Notes: a model not told the origin generated them from the sequence alone. Positions 8,783 to 17,299 are shown, counted from the first letter of the stretch. The stretch is DNA of 64,000 nt from an uncultured Muribaculaceae bacterium (GCA_910587925.1 CAJUOC010000008.1:22266-86265); one strand, 5' to 3'. A program made the numbers and translations.

Positions 8783-10110
8783 CAGTCCTGATTCATTTTG
8801 TGGATTATACGCTCTGTGATGGCATCGATGCTGTCGGTATCGGAGTAGAAGATGGCATTGTGCTGCTGCATCTTCTCGGGGATGGAGGCGCGGTAGAAGT
8901 CAAAGCCCTCGCGCGCCACAGGGATGATGTATGTGCGGCCCATCGAGGTGGCCACTTCGATGGCCGTGTCCCACTCGTTGCGGTACACATGGCTCTCGCC
9001 GCGCTCTCGCTCGACATTATCGCTCAGGATGGGTATGAAGTAGCGCGCGGTGCGTATGGCCTTGCGTATCTCCTCCATGAAGTTGCCCCCGTCGGTGAGA
9101 TTGGCGCGGTCAAACCACACCCTGCGCCCCTGCGCGGTGAGCCGCTCGTAGAGGCGCTCGGCGACGTCGCTGTCGCTGCGCGAGTAGGATATGAACACAT
9201 CGACGTTTTCCTCCGGGCGGTCAAACTTGGTGCGCTCCTCCATCGCGAGCTTCTTCTCCAGCCGCTGCACTATCTGGTCGATGACACTCGACGGGTCGGC
9301 CATGGTGAAGGCCTTGGCCCGTGTGAGGAAGTTTATCAGTGAGTCGTCGACGGTATCGCGCTCGTAGGAGAGCATGCCGTGGCCGATGTTGGTCTTGCGT
9401 ATCGAGTACCATATGAAGCGGAAGAGCCAGTCGCTGTACTCATTGCCCAGCATCAGCAGATACTTGCCCTTCAGCTCCGAGCATAGATTCTTGGGGCGCA
9501 CCTTATTGTCGTTTGACAGCCACGACGAGCAGAAGTCGAGCATGTCGGCATCGGTGAGCACATACTTGTGGGCGCCCTCGCCCGCTCGGCCAAACATATA
9601 GTAGAGCGTCGGCCGGCGCATGTCGGCGCCGCCCTTTATGTCGTCGTTTTCGGCCGGATTGTTGTTAAATCGCATCGTGCGCAGCTCATCGCCCCACACC
9701 TGCCGCATGGCCTGCTCTACCACCGGGGTGAAGGTGGTGGTGAGCACAAACGGAAACTGCCTCACCGACAGCAGGCGCATCAGCCGCTGCGACGGCGCGA
9801 ATCGCTTGGCCGCGAAGATGCGGTTGACCAGATAGTAGATATTGTCGGCATTGGTGATTTTGTCCAGAAACGTCTTGTCGTAGACCAGCTCCGAGAAGCT
9901 GTGGGGCGACTGCTGCAACTCAAACTTATGGGCAAGGCTCTTGATGATGAGCTGATGCAGGTTGGCCGAGCTCTCGACCAGCATGTCGGCGCCGATGACC
10001 GGCACCACATTGCCGTCGATAATCTGCTGTATCAGATTGTCCCACTGGGCCTCTGAGGAATCCTCCTCCAGCTCCACATCGTCAAGGATAAAATCATCGA
10101 GCAAGTCCAT
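8782..10110 (-). CDS. SIR2-like / TIR domain protein
   Basis: 442 residues from the ATG at 10110. A longer in-frame start at 10191 adds hydrophobic residues and would lie upstream of the likely -10 box, so I rejected it. Residues about 25-245 resemble SIR2-like (SIR2_2) domains: DGNVVPVIGADM replaces the usual GAGxS loop, FVLTTTFTPVVEQAM replaces the TTNYDxxxE stretch, and LLMLGNEYSDWLF fits the late GFSLSD-like strand. Residues about 303-410 are a TIR domain (VDVFISYSRSDSDVAERL, RVWFDRANL). E379 in SHVYRNEW sits where catalytic Glu lies in NAD-cleaving TIRs. It is the first gene of the operon and the probable cytoplasmic effector. NADase activity is inferred from the motif only. Confidence 0.88.
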   Translation of the reverse strand: MDLLDDFILDDVELEEDSSEAQWDNLIQQIIDGNVVPVIGADMLVESSANLHQLIIKSLAHKFELQQSPHSFSELVYDKTFLDKITNADNIYYLVNRIFAAKRFAPSQRLMRLLSVRQFPFVLTTTFTPVVEQAMRQVWGDELRTMRFNNNPAENDDIKGGADMRRPTLYYMFGRAGEGAHKYVLTDADMLDFCSSWLSNDNKVRPKNLCSELKGKYLLMLGNEYSDWLFRFIWYSIRKTNIGHGMLSYERDTVDDSLINFLTRAKAFTMADPSSVIDQIVQRLEKKLAMEERTKFDRPEENVDVFISYSRSDSDVAERLYERLTAQGRRVWFDRANLTDGGNFMEEIRKAIRTARYFIPILSDNVERERGESHVYRNEWDTAIEVATSMGRTYIIPVAREGFDFYRASIPEKMQQHNAIFYSDTDSIDAITERIIHKMNQD

Positions 10111-10140
10111 ATGCAAGTAAAGATAATCGATTATTAACCG

Positions 10141-10148
10141 CAAAGATA
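10141..10148 (-). promoter_or_regulatory. -7 box (TATCTTTG) for the SIR2/TIR operon
   Basis: On the minus strand TATCTTTG matches the Bacteroidetes -7 consensus TAnnTTTG and lies 31 bp upstream of the ATG at 10110. No good -33 TTG is present at 19-21 bp, so the promoter is weak or needs an activator. Confidence 0.4.
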
Positions 10149-10221
10149 GAAAAAAATCCCAAAAAACGCCTGCCGCCGCCGTAAATACCATATCTTTGCG
10201 GCTATAATAGCTAATCCCGAT

Positions 10222-10258
10222 AAAAAAGCACGAAAGCTACCATGGCCGGTAGCTTTCG
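10222..10258 (-). terminator. Rho-independent terminator of higBA
   Basis: An 11-bp perfect stem (10231-10241 with 10248-10258, loop of 6) lies just downstream of higA. On the minus strand it is followed by a run of six T. Confidence 0.75.
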
Positions 10259-10276
10259 CTTGTATATAGCTTGGAC

Positions 10277-10609
10277 TCACCAAAGGGCAATCTTGCCCAA
10301 TGAGCCAAGGTCGAGTGCTGCGGTCTTGACTCCAAGTGCGCGGAATATCCTGCTGATAGTGGGCAGCGTGATGACGCTTTTGCCCTTCTCGAGTTTTGAG
10401 ATTTGAGCTTTATTCACACCTACACGCTCCCCGAGTTGAGCCTGTGTGAGATTCTGCGACATACGAGCCTTTTTAATAGCCTCGCCTATGAAAAACGCAT
10501 CGACATCTTCCTTCAGCTGCGCTTCCATTTCGTCACGTGCGGGAGTCCCGATTGTCCCCCACGTTTCATCTACCAAGACATTTAACGGGGTAAGATTCAT
10601 ATGTGCCAT
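10277..10609 (-). CDS. higA: XRE-family antitoxin (HigA-type)
   Basis: A 110-residue (or 107, from the second Met) DNA-binding protein. Residues about 40-100 form an XRE/Cro helix-turn-helix (NLTQAQLGERVGVNKAQISKL). It follows the RelE/HigB-like toxin gene by 10 bp, the toxin-first order typical of higBA. HigA antitoxins neutralise the toxin by direct binding and repress their own operon. The pair is clearly more AT-rich than its neighbours, a hint of acquisition. Several plain XRE regulators look similar, so the antitoxin call rests mainly on the neighbour. Confidence 0.85.
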   Translation of the reverse strand: MAHMNLTPLNVLVDETWGTIGTPARDEMEAQLKEDVDAFFIGEAIKKARMSQNLTQAQLGERVGVNKAQISKLEKGKSVITLPTISRIFRALGVKTAALDLGSLGKIALW

Positions 10610-10619
10610 AATGTATTAT

Positions 10620-10958
10620 CTAATTATCAATTTCTAAATATTGTTTTCGTATAGCTTCCGCTTTTGAAATTTCTTTAGAGGGTGTTTTCTGAGTTTTCTT
10701 GGCTATACCATGAGTCGCAATTATCATAGCCCGTCGTTTTGTATCCCAAAAAGCGAATAATCTATATTTTATGCCATTATAAAGGGTTCGGAATTCCCAT
10801 ATATAGTCATTGAGCTTTTTAAACAATTCATCATCAATTTCGCCACGCTGAACACGGAGCATGTTGTACAAGACTTTCTTTTTTGTCTTTTCAGGTAATG
10901 AACGAACAAATTCATTTGCTTCATCAAGCAATTCAATATTAAATTTAATACTATTCAT
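10620..10958 (-). CDS. higB: RelE/HigB-family toxin (phage-derived Gp49-like)
   Basis: 112 residues from the ATG at 10958, chosen over the start at 10988 because that Met lies across the likely -7 box region. The pattern is that of HigB/Gp49-like ribosome-dependent mRNA interferases: WEFRTLYNGIKYRLFAFWD, then HGIAKKTQKTPSKEISKA with the typical KKTxKTP signature near the C-terminus. It is co-transcribed with the antitoxin that follows. Base composition is AT-rich relative to the roughly 60% GC surroundings. It sits between the SIR2/TIR operon and tRNA-Gln, so the pair could be cargo at a tRNA-adjacent integration spot (inference). Confidence 0.85.
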   Translation of the reverse strand: MNSIKFNIELLDEANEFVRSLPEKTKKKVLYNMLRVQRGEIDDELFKKLNDYIWEFRTLYNGIKYRLFAFWDTKRRAMIIATHGIAKKTQKTPSKEISKAEAIRKQYLEIDN

Positions 10959-10985
10959 GATTATTATCATAAAATTATAACTGTG

Positions 10986-10993
10986 CAAAGATA
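10986..10993 (-). promoter_or_regulatory. -7 box (TATCTTTG) for higBA
   Basis: TATCTTTG on the minus strand, 27 bp upstream of the higB ATG at 10958. The best TTG is only 14 bp further upstream, so only the -7 element is convincing. Confidence 0.45.
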
Positions 10994-11098
10994 ATAAAAG
11001 TTTCCAACAATGGATACTTTTTTTGTAGAAAATATTGATGGCGAATTGAGTAAGGATGTATATGTATCGGGATAGCCGCGGGAGTATCGTCGGGGCTT

Positions 11099-11133
11099 AA
11101 AACAGTGTAAGCCAGCGTAGAATGCTGGCTTAC
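11099..11133 (-). terminator. Terminator downstream of tRNA-Gln
   Basis: A perfect 10-bp stem (11107-11116 with 11124-11133, 7-nt loop), followed on the minus strand by a TTTT run about 5 nt later. It lies 25 bp downstream of the tRNA. Confidence 0.55.
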
Positions 11134-11157
11134 TGCTTGTTGCTGTCGATATTTAAG

Positions 11158-11228
11158 TAGTCTTACCAGGATTCGAACCTGGACAGACAGAACCAAAACC
11201 TGTAGTGCTACCATTACACCATAAGACT
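11158..11228 (-). tRNA. tRNA-Gln (UUG)
   Basis: A 71-nt cloverleaf read on the minus strand. The 7-bp acceptor stem AGTCTTA/TAAGACT has discriminator A, the anticodon stem is ACAGG/TCTGT, and the loop TTTTGGT places TTG at positions 34-36. The T arm contains GGTTCGAATCC. CCA is not encoded. A well-formed promoter lies just upstream and a hairpin terminator downstream, so it appears to be a single-gene transcription unit. Confidence 0.95.
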
Positions 11229-11246
11229 ATCGCTGTCATGCGGTGG

Positions 11247-11278
11247 CAAAGGTACGGTGTTTTGCCGAAATCTCCAAA
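11247..11278 (-). promoter_or_regulatory. Promoter of tRNA-Gln
   Basis: Minus strand: TTTG (11278-11275), 20-bp spacer, TACCTTTG (11254-11247). This is a near-perfect Bacteroidetes sigma-ABfr promoter, ending 19 bp before the tRNA 5' end. Confidence 0.7.
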
Positions 11279-11288
11279 TTTAGGGCGT

Positions 11289-11324
11289 AAAAAGCGCCGC
11301 CCCGAGGCAGGGACGGCGCTTTTT
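11289..11324 (-). terminator. Terminator after susD
   Basis: A GC-rich hairpin (aagcgccg ... cggcgctt) with A-run and T-run on either side lies 20 bp after the SusD stop. The flanking A and T runs mean it could also stop transcription arriving from the other strand. Confidence 0.8.
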
Positions 11325-11342
11325 ACGGTTATGTGGCGGGGA

Positions 11343-13172
11343 TTATTTCCAGCCGGGATTCTGCTCGAGTTTCTTGTTGAGCTGAATCTGACCTGCGGGG
11401 ATGGGGAAGAGGTTGTACTTGGCATCCCACGAGCGCTGCTTGTTGCCGTAGAGCTGGGCAGCGGGGTTGAGGTAGCCGTTGACATTGGCGTAGGGCTTGA
11501 CGGCATCGGCGGGGATGTGTGCGCCCAGGGCAGTGTTGGGATAGTCGGCGGTAGCCATGAGCTTGAGCTGATTCCAGCGCACGAGGTCCCAGTAGCGGAT
11601 GTCGCGGTCCATCATGAGCTCGCAGCGGCGGCAGCGGCGGATTTCCCACAGCAGGCTCGACACGCCCATGTTGTTGGCGGGGTCGTTCATATTGGCCAGG
11701 TCGGCGGCGCCGGTGATGTGTGCGCCGAGGCCTGCGCGGTCATACAGGGGCTTGAGCGAGAGGGCAAAGTCGGCGTCGTCGAATGTGCCCAGCTCGGCTT
11801 TTGCCTCGGCGTATGCCAGAGCCACGAAGGCGCCCCAGTACAGGGGTGCGTCGGTATACGACTTGTTGGCGGTGGTGGCGTCGCTGAGCGAGCACTGGTC
11901 GTAGCGGTACTTGCGGATGCCGTAGCCGGTGGTCGAGGTCATGTTGGAGGTGTTGGTGAGGTAGTACTTCACCTTGCCGTTGGCGCCGTCGCCTTCCTTC
12001 TGCACGGGGTTTACAGCGCTGTAGGGGAAGTTTTCATACATCACATAGTCGTAGATGGTGGCGGCGAGGCGCTTGTCGCGCATTGCGAGGGCGGCGGAGA
12101 TGTCGAGGGCGTCGACATCGGAGCTGCTCCAGAGCTTGGTCTTGGCGTCTTGTGTCCAGCGCTCCACTTTGCTCTTGACGGCCAGGTCGGTGGTACCGCT
12201 CTGAGCTGCTGCGGGCTTGCCGTCGGTGGTGAAGAGGTATGCGTCGAAGGCATCCTTGGTCATACCGGCGATGGGGGTCGAGCCGCAGGTGTAGTCGATG
12301 GTGGAGTGCATCAGCACGTTGTAGAGATACTGCTTGCAGAAGATTATCTCGGTGTTGGAGGCCAGGGCGCCGTTGATGCTCTGGTACAGGGCGGCGTAGT
12401 CGGCGCCGGGCTTGTAGGTGGCGAGCAGGGGCTTGGTGGCGTCGACCACCTCGCCGAAGTACTTGTTGGCGCGGGTGTTGTCTTTGGTGACATACTTGGC
12501 GTAGGAGCCTTCGAAGAGGCATACCTCGGCCTTGATGGCGCGGGCGAGGTCCTGGCTGAACTGTGTGGAGCTCTTCTCGGTGGCCATGTACTCGATGGCG
12601 TAGTCGAGGTCTTCGAGGCAGGCGTCCATGACGGTGGCGCGGGCGGTGCGCGGGCCGAAGAGCTCGGCCTCGTCGGCGGTGCTCAGGGGGATGGTCACGT
12701 AGGGTACGTCGCCATAGGCGCGCACCAGGCAGTAGTACTCATAGGCGCGTATCATCTTGGCCTGTGCCATGTAATTCTGGCGTGAGCTCAGGCCCATGGT
12801 GTTGTCGGGGCGCTCCAGGTTGGTGATGATGTCGTTGGCGCGGCGGATGTACTCGTAGGGCTTGTTCCAGTCGGTCGACGAGGAGGGCACGTTGGGCACT
12901 CGCCAGTCGCGGAACTCGCCGCCTACGGTGCCAGACTGGTCGTCGGTGGCGGTGACGAAGTAGAAGTCGCCGTAGCCGCTTCCGTTGCCGTAGCCCAGGA
13001 AGCACTCGTAGAAGTAGTTGACCTGGTTGGTGAGGTTTACCTCACTGTTCCAGAAGGTCGGGTCGGCGACCTGCTGCGACAGAGGCAGGCGGTTTTCGTT
13101 GATGAAGTCGTCGCAGCTGACCGATGCGGCTCCGAGCGCGGCGATTACACCATATAGATATATTCTTTTCAT
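11343..13172 (-). CDS. SusD/RagB-family outer-membrane nutrient-binding lipoprotein
   Basis: 609 residues with a lipoprotein signal peptide ending in AASVSC (lipidated Cys20). The body has SusD-family landmarks: an N-terminal TPR-like helical region (YEYIRRANDIITNLERPD, YYCLVRAYGDVPYVT) and a C-terminal SusD segment (LLWEIRRCRRCELMMDRDIRYWDLVRWNQL) with the R-R-x-E-L pattern, rich in W and R. SusD proteins are surface lipoproteins that cap a SusC porin and capture oligosaccharides or peptides. It begins 20 bp after the SusC stop. No glycoside hydrolase or regulator lies alongside, so the substrate cannot be named. Confidence 0.93.
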   Translation of the reverse strand: MKRIYLYGVIAALGAASVSCDDFINENRLPLSQQVADPTFWNSEVNLTNQVNYFYECFLGYGNGSGYGDFYFVTATDDQSGTVGGEFRDWRVPNVPSSSTDWNKPYEYIRRANDIITNLERPDNTMGLSSRQNYMAQAKMIRAYEYYCLVRAYGDVPYVTIPLSTADEAELFGPRTARATVMDACLEDLDYAIEYMATEKSSTQFSQDLARAIKAEVCLFEGSYAKYVTKDNTRANKYFGEVVDATKPLLATYKPGADYAALYQSINGALASNTEIIFCKQYLYNVLMHSTIDYTCGSTPIAGMTKDAFDAYLFTTDGKPAAAQSGTTDLAVKSKVERWTQDAKTKLWSSSDVDALDISAALAMRDKRLAATIYDYVMYENFPYSAVNPVQKEGDGANGKVKYYLTNTSNMTSTTGYGIRKYRYDQCSLSDATTANKSYTDAPLYWGAFVALAYAEAKAELGTFDDADFALSLKPLYDRAGLGAHITGAADLANMNDPANNMGVSSLLWEIRRCRRCELMMDRDIRYWDLVRWNQLKLMATADYPNTALGAHIPADAVKPYANVNGYLNPAAQLYGNKQRSWDAKYNLFPIPAGQIQLNKKLEQNPGWK

Positions 13173-13192
13173 TGTAGTCGTGTAGGATTAGA

Positions 13193-16100
13193 TTAGAAAG
13201 TGACTTGGATGCCGAAGGAGAATGTGCGGGGCATGGGGGTGGTGCGGCCAAATCCGGCATAGCCGTCGTTGGCGCCGACTTTCATGGTGTTGTCGTAGCC
13301 CTGGGCGATTTCGGCGTCAAGATGGTACTTGCCTGCGCCATTGTAGAGGAAGCAGAGGTTCTCGGCCGAGAAGTATACGCGGGCGCGCTGAATCAGGGCC
13401 TTCTTGGTGATCTCCGAGGGGAGGGTGTAGCCGAAGGTCAGATTTTTGAAGCGCAGGTATGCCATGTTGAGCAGGTAGCGGTCCTGGGGATAGAAGTTGT
13501 ACATACCGCGGCCGATGTTGGAAATCTTGCCTGCGCCCTGCGAACCGGCATACATGTTGGGATACATGTTGTCCTGGTCGACCATGTAGATGAGCTCACC
13601 GCCCGCGCCCTCTACAATCTGGTTGCACTCGAGCTGGTGGGAGAATACGCCGAGGTTGCTCTGCGACATGGGCACTACGAGCGAGCCGGTGTTCCAGATG
13701 TTGCGCTTGCCCACGCCCTGGAAGAAGAGGTCGATGTCGAAGCCTTTCCAGGCGCCGCCGATGCGGAAGGAGTATTCGTAGCGGGGCATTGCGTTGCCGA
13801 TTACCTTGAGGTCGCCGTGATTGGCCATGGTGCCGTCGCCTGCGTCGATCTTGCCGTCGCCGTTGCGGTCGACAAACTTCACGTCGCCGGGGCCGTAGAA
13901 GAAGGAGTTGGTCTCCAGGCCGGTCTGGTCGGCCACGCCGGGAGCGTACTGCCAGCCGATCTGCTCGCCCTTGGAGTTGAGAATCTTGCCGGTGAAGTCG
14001 TCTTCGGTGAAGTAGCGGTCGGTCTCAAAGCCCCAGATGTCGCCGTAGTATGCGCCTTCGGCGTAGTTGTTGGCAGAGGGGTCGAAGGTGTAGAGGGTGC
14101 CCGAGGGATTGTTCCACTTGGTAATCTTGGTGCGGGCGTCAGACAGGGTGCCGGTCACGTATACGTCGGCGTCGCCGAATGAGTGGTTCCAGCCCAACGA
14201 GAGTTCCCAGCCGCGGGTGCGGAGCTCGCCGTTGTTGGAGTAGGGGGTGGTGGTGCCGAGCACGGCGGGGAGTACCTGGGCCGGGCCGAGCATGTCTTTG
14301 GTCGAGCGCTGGTACCAGTCGAAGCCGGCGGTGAGCGAGTTGTTGAAGAAGCCCAGGTCGATACCTACGTCGGCGGTCTCGACGCGCTCCCAGGTCAGAG
14401 AGTTGGCCACCAGGCGGGGCATGCCGTACTGGGTGATCTTCTGGCCGTCCTGGATCCAGTGTACGTTGCCGGCGGAAATCTGCTCTACGACGGGCAGGAA
14501 CATGTAGTTGCCCACAGCCTCGTTGCCAATCTGGCCGTAGGAGGCACGGATCTTACCGTTGCTCCACCAGTTTTTCAGGGGCTTGAAGTAGCCTTCCTCA
14601 GAGAAGCGGTAGCCTACCGATGCCGAGGGGAAGAATGCCCACTGGTCGTCGGCGGGGAAGCGGCTCGATGCGTCGTAGCGGCCGTTGAGCTCGAGGAGGT
14701 AGATGCCCTTGTAGTCGAAGTTGATACGGCCGAAGAAGCCGGTGGTGGCGCGTTTCCAGTTTTCGCCGCTGGTCTGGTACTGGGTACCGTTGGTGAGGTT
14801 GATGTTGGGGAGCTGGTCGTCTACGAGGCCGGTGCGCTTGGCGTAGAAGTACTTGTACTCTTCCTGCTCAGCGGTCCAGCCGAGCATCACCTTGAGGTTG
14901 TAGTTCTGGGCAAATGTCTTGGCATAGGTGGCGTAGACGTTGGCTGCCCACATGTTGTCGCGGTAGTTGCTCTGGGCGGCGTATGTGCTTGCCTGCGAGT
15001 AGGGCGACCACAGGGCGGGGGCGGTGGCGGTCCATGTGTTCCACATGTCGTACTGCACGCGGGAGTCGTCGCTGTTCTGGTTGCGCAGGGTGTAGGTGAA
15101 GTCTGCGTAGAGGTTGAGGCCCGGGCAGATGGTGGCGTCCATCCAAGCCTGGAGGCGGGTCTGGGTGGTGATGGTCTTGTTCTGACCGCCGGCGAGGCGG
15201 TAAGCCAGGGCGCTGCGGGTGGGGATGGCCTTTCCGTCGGGATACTTGGAGTAGTCCATCATGTAGCCGTAGTTTTCAAAGAAGCCCGGCCAGCGCCACA
15301 TGTACTGGTATGTATTGCGCAGGTCGCCGGGAGTGGTCGACTCGCGGTCGGAGAAATTGATGCGTGCGCCGGCTTTCAGGAAGTCAAATACCTGGGTGCT
15401 GATGCTGGCGTTGGCCATATAGCGGGAGAGCTTGTCGGGATTGTACTTCATGAGGCCCTCGCGGCTGTCGTAGCCAAACGACAGACGGTACTGGGTCTTG
15501 CCGGCGGTGCCCTCGAGGCTTACATTGTGCTTCTGCGAGGGGGCGGTGCGCAGCATGGTCTTGCCGACGTTCCAGTCTGCATAGCGCAGCCAGGTGCCGT
15601 CGGGCAGGATGCGGTAGTCGCCCACATTGTTGTCGTCTACATAAGGCTTGAGCTCAACATAGTCGGTGTAGGGACCGTCGTGCTGGGCCTGCCACTTCTC
15701 CATGTAGGGGAGGAGGTCCTGGAAATAGAGGCCGAAAATCTCACGGTCGCCGTTGCCGCGTACCCAAGGCATCATGGCATACTTCATCTGGTCGACGTTG
15801 GAGGCAAATTCGGGTAAAATGGTGGAGCTGCTCCAGGCAAAGTTGTTGTTGTAAGAAATCGATACGCGGTCTTGCGTGGAGGGGTTTTTGGTGGTGATAA
15901 GTATCACGCCGAATGCAGCGCGCGAGCCGTATACGGCCGACGAAGCGGCGTCTTTCAATACCGAGATGTCGGCGATGTCCTCGGGGTTGACAAATGAGAG
16001 GTCGTCGACGGGCACACCGTCAACGACGATGAGGGGGTTGGACGCCTGACCGTTTGACAGCGTACCTGTGCCGCGGATTTTGATGGCGGCGTTGGAGGCG

Positions 16101-16609
16101 ATGTCGCCGTTGGAGGTGGTGATGGTGAGGCCGGGTACGGCGCCCTGCAGGGCGCGGGTCACATCCTGCACGGGACGGGAGTCCATCACGCGCGAAACGT
16201 CTACTGTGGCTACTGCGCCGGTGAGGTTGGCGCGCTTTTGCGAGCCGTAGCCGACGGCGACGAGCTCATTGAGCATCTCCGAGGTGGGCTGCATGTATAC
16301 TGTCATGCCCTGGGCGGCGGCAATCTCTACCGTCTTGTATCCGACGTAGCTTACCATGAGCTTTGCGCCGGGACGCACGCGCAGGGTGAAGTTGCCTTCG
16401 AAGTTGGTGGCTGCGGCGTTGGCCTTGTTGCCTTTCTCATAGACGCTTGCGCCGATGACGGGCTCGTTGTTCTCGTCGAGCACGCTACCGGTGATGGTCT
16501 GCACTGCTTGTCCCTGCGACTGAGGCTCGGGCTCGGCATAGGCTGCGAATGTGCCGGTGAGCGGCATACCGCAGGCCAGAAGCAGAGTCACAAATAGATG
16601 TTTTCTCAT
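13193..16609 (-). CDS. SusC/RagA-family TonB-dependent outer-membrane transporter
   Basis: 1138 residues. A signal peptide (MRKHLFVTLLLACGMPLTGTFA) is followed by a carboxypeptidase-D regulatory-like domain at about 38-125 (TITGSVLDENNEPVIGASVY) and the SusC plug landmarks (AVGYGSQKRANLTGAVATVD, IKIRGTGTLSNG). A long beta-barrel follows, ending in aromatic FSFGIQVTF as expected of an outer-membrane protein. It imports ligand delivered by the partner SusD using TonB/ExbBD energy. It is the first gene of a two-gene operon. No adjacent sigma/anti-sigma pair or hybrid two-component regulator is in the window. Confidence 0.95.
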   Translation of the reverse strand: MRKHLFVTLLLACGMPLTGTFAAYAEPEPQSQGQAVQTITGSVLDENNEPVIGASVYEKGNKANAAATNFEGNFTLRVRPGAKLMVSYVGYKTVEIAAAQGMTVYMQPTSEMLNELVAVGYGSQKRANLTGAVATVDVSRVMDSRPVQDVTRALQGAVPGLTITTSNGDIASNAAIKIRGTGTLSNGQASNPLIVVDGVPVDDLSFVNPEDIADISVLKDAASSAVYGSRAAFGVILITTKNPSTQDRVSISYNNNFAWSSSTILPEFASNVDQMKYAMMPWVRGNGDREIFGLYFQDLLPYMEKWQAQHDGPYTDYVELKPYVDDNNVGDYRILPDGTWLRYADWNVGKTMLRTAPSQKHNVSLEGTAGKTQYRLSFGYDSREGLMKYNPDKLSRYMANASISTQVFDFLKAGARINFSDRESTTPGDLRNTYQYMWRWPGFFENYGYMMDYSKYPDGKAIPTRSALAYRLAGGQNKTITTQTRLQAWMDATICPGLNLYADFTYTLRNQNSDDSRVQYDMWNTWTATAPALWSPYSQASTYAAQSNYRDNMWAANVYATYAKTFAQNYNLKVMLGWTAEQEEYKYFYAKRTGLVDDQLPNINLTNGTQYQTSGENWKRATTGFFGRINFDYKGIYLLELNGRYDASSRFPADDQWAFFPSASVGYRFSEEGYFKPLKNWWSNGKIRASYGQIGNEAVGNYMFLPVVEQISAGNVHWIQDGQKITQYGMPRLVANSLTWERVETADVGIDLGFFNNSLTAGFDWYQRSTKDMLGPAQVLPAVLGTTTPYSNNGELRTRGWELSLGWNHSFGDADVYVTGTLSDARTKITKWNNPSGTLYTFDPSANNYAEGAYYGDIWGFETDRYFTEDDFTGKILNSKGEQIGWQYAPGVADQTGLETNSFFYGPGDVKFVDRNGDGKIDAGDGTMANHGDLKVIGNAMPRYEYSFRIGGAWKGFDIDLFFQGVGKRNIWNTGSLVVPMSQSNLGVFSHQLECNQIVEGAGGELIYMVDQDNMYPNMYAGSQGAGKISNIGRGMYNFYPQDRYLLNMAYLRFKNLTFGYTLPSEITKKALIQRARVYFSAENLCFLYNGAGKYHLDAEIAQGYDNTMKVGANDGYAGFGRTTPMPRTFSFGIQVTF

Positions 16610-16965
16610 AAATGTAGGTAAAGATGGATTTTTGGGGATGGCTCCGGGGGGGAGCCGTGGTTATGCGTTTTTTGTCGAGAAGAGGTTTAAATGGCGAGAG
16701 TGTTTTCTGATAGTCAGTTAACAATTGTTTAGTTAAGCGTTTTTACAAAACAGCAGGTAAAGGCGCTGAAATTCGGCGCTAATATAGGTATAGATTTTGC
16801 ATTTTATGCAAACCTAAACAGATTTTAACACAATGTTTAATAACATATTTTTAAATATTAAAATTTGTTTACACTTCGGCGGCGGCCCGCTGCGACATGG
16901 TATATCATGATAGGAGGTGTTGCAAAGCCGACATTAACATTGACTAAGCATAATCGACTAACCCG

Positions 16966-17193
16966 CGGGCGTCCAACGGACGCCGATTATTCGTAACCCC
17001 GCGCACTGTAGCCGCAGGCGCAGGTGTGCGGGGTACATATCAGCTCTGAGAAGGCATCTGCAGGAGGCCGATTTACACGGTAACTGCTGTAAATCGGCCT
17101 CCTGCGGATGCCCGGCCGTGTGCACTCTCTACCCCGCACACTCCTTGACGGTCGATGTGCGGGGTTACGAATAATCGACGTCCTGCGGACGTC
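16966..17193. repeat. Large nested palindrome (cruciform-like element)
   Basis: Three concentric arms pair: 16984-17002 with 17159-17177 (19 bp perfect), 17024-17035 with 17130-17141 (12 bp perfect) and 17060-17077 with 17088-17105 (18 bp perfect, 10-nt loop, extended to 17053/17112 with one mismatch). Small GC hairpins (gcgtcc aac ggacgc on the left, gacgtcctgcggacgtc on the right) flank the outer arm. No ORF explains it. Confidence 0.85.
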
Positions 17194-17299
17194 CCCTCCC
17201 ACGGCCATTCAGCTATGTCCGTAACAGATGTCGGTCTTTTTCAACACCCTCCAACCTGATTCATCATGATGCGGCATGATGGGGCGCAGGGATATGAAA

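Noticed and set aside
6611..8791. 726-codon plus-strand open frame over the ATPase gene
   Set aside because: Antisense shadow of a GC-rich gene. The opposite frame has Walker motifs, a membrane helix and coupled start/stop junctions; this one is a low-information A/G/V/H-rich translation.
10191..10198. Plus-strand TATCTTTG box near 10191
   Set aside because: Matches the -7 consensus, but no plus-strand gene or stable RNA follows; only the higBA terminator lies downstream.
14183..15817. 544-codon plus-strand open frame over susC
   Set aside because: Antisense shadow of the SusC barrel; no domain or signal.
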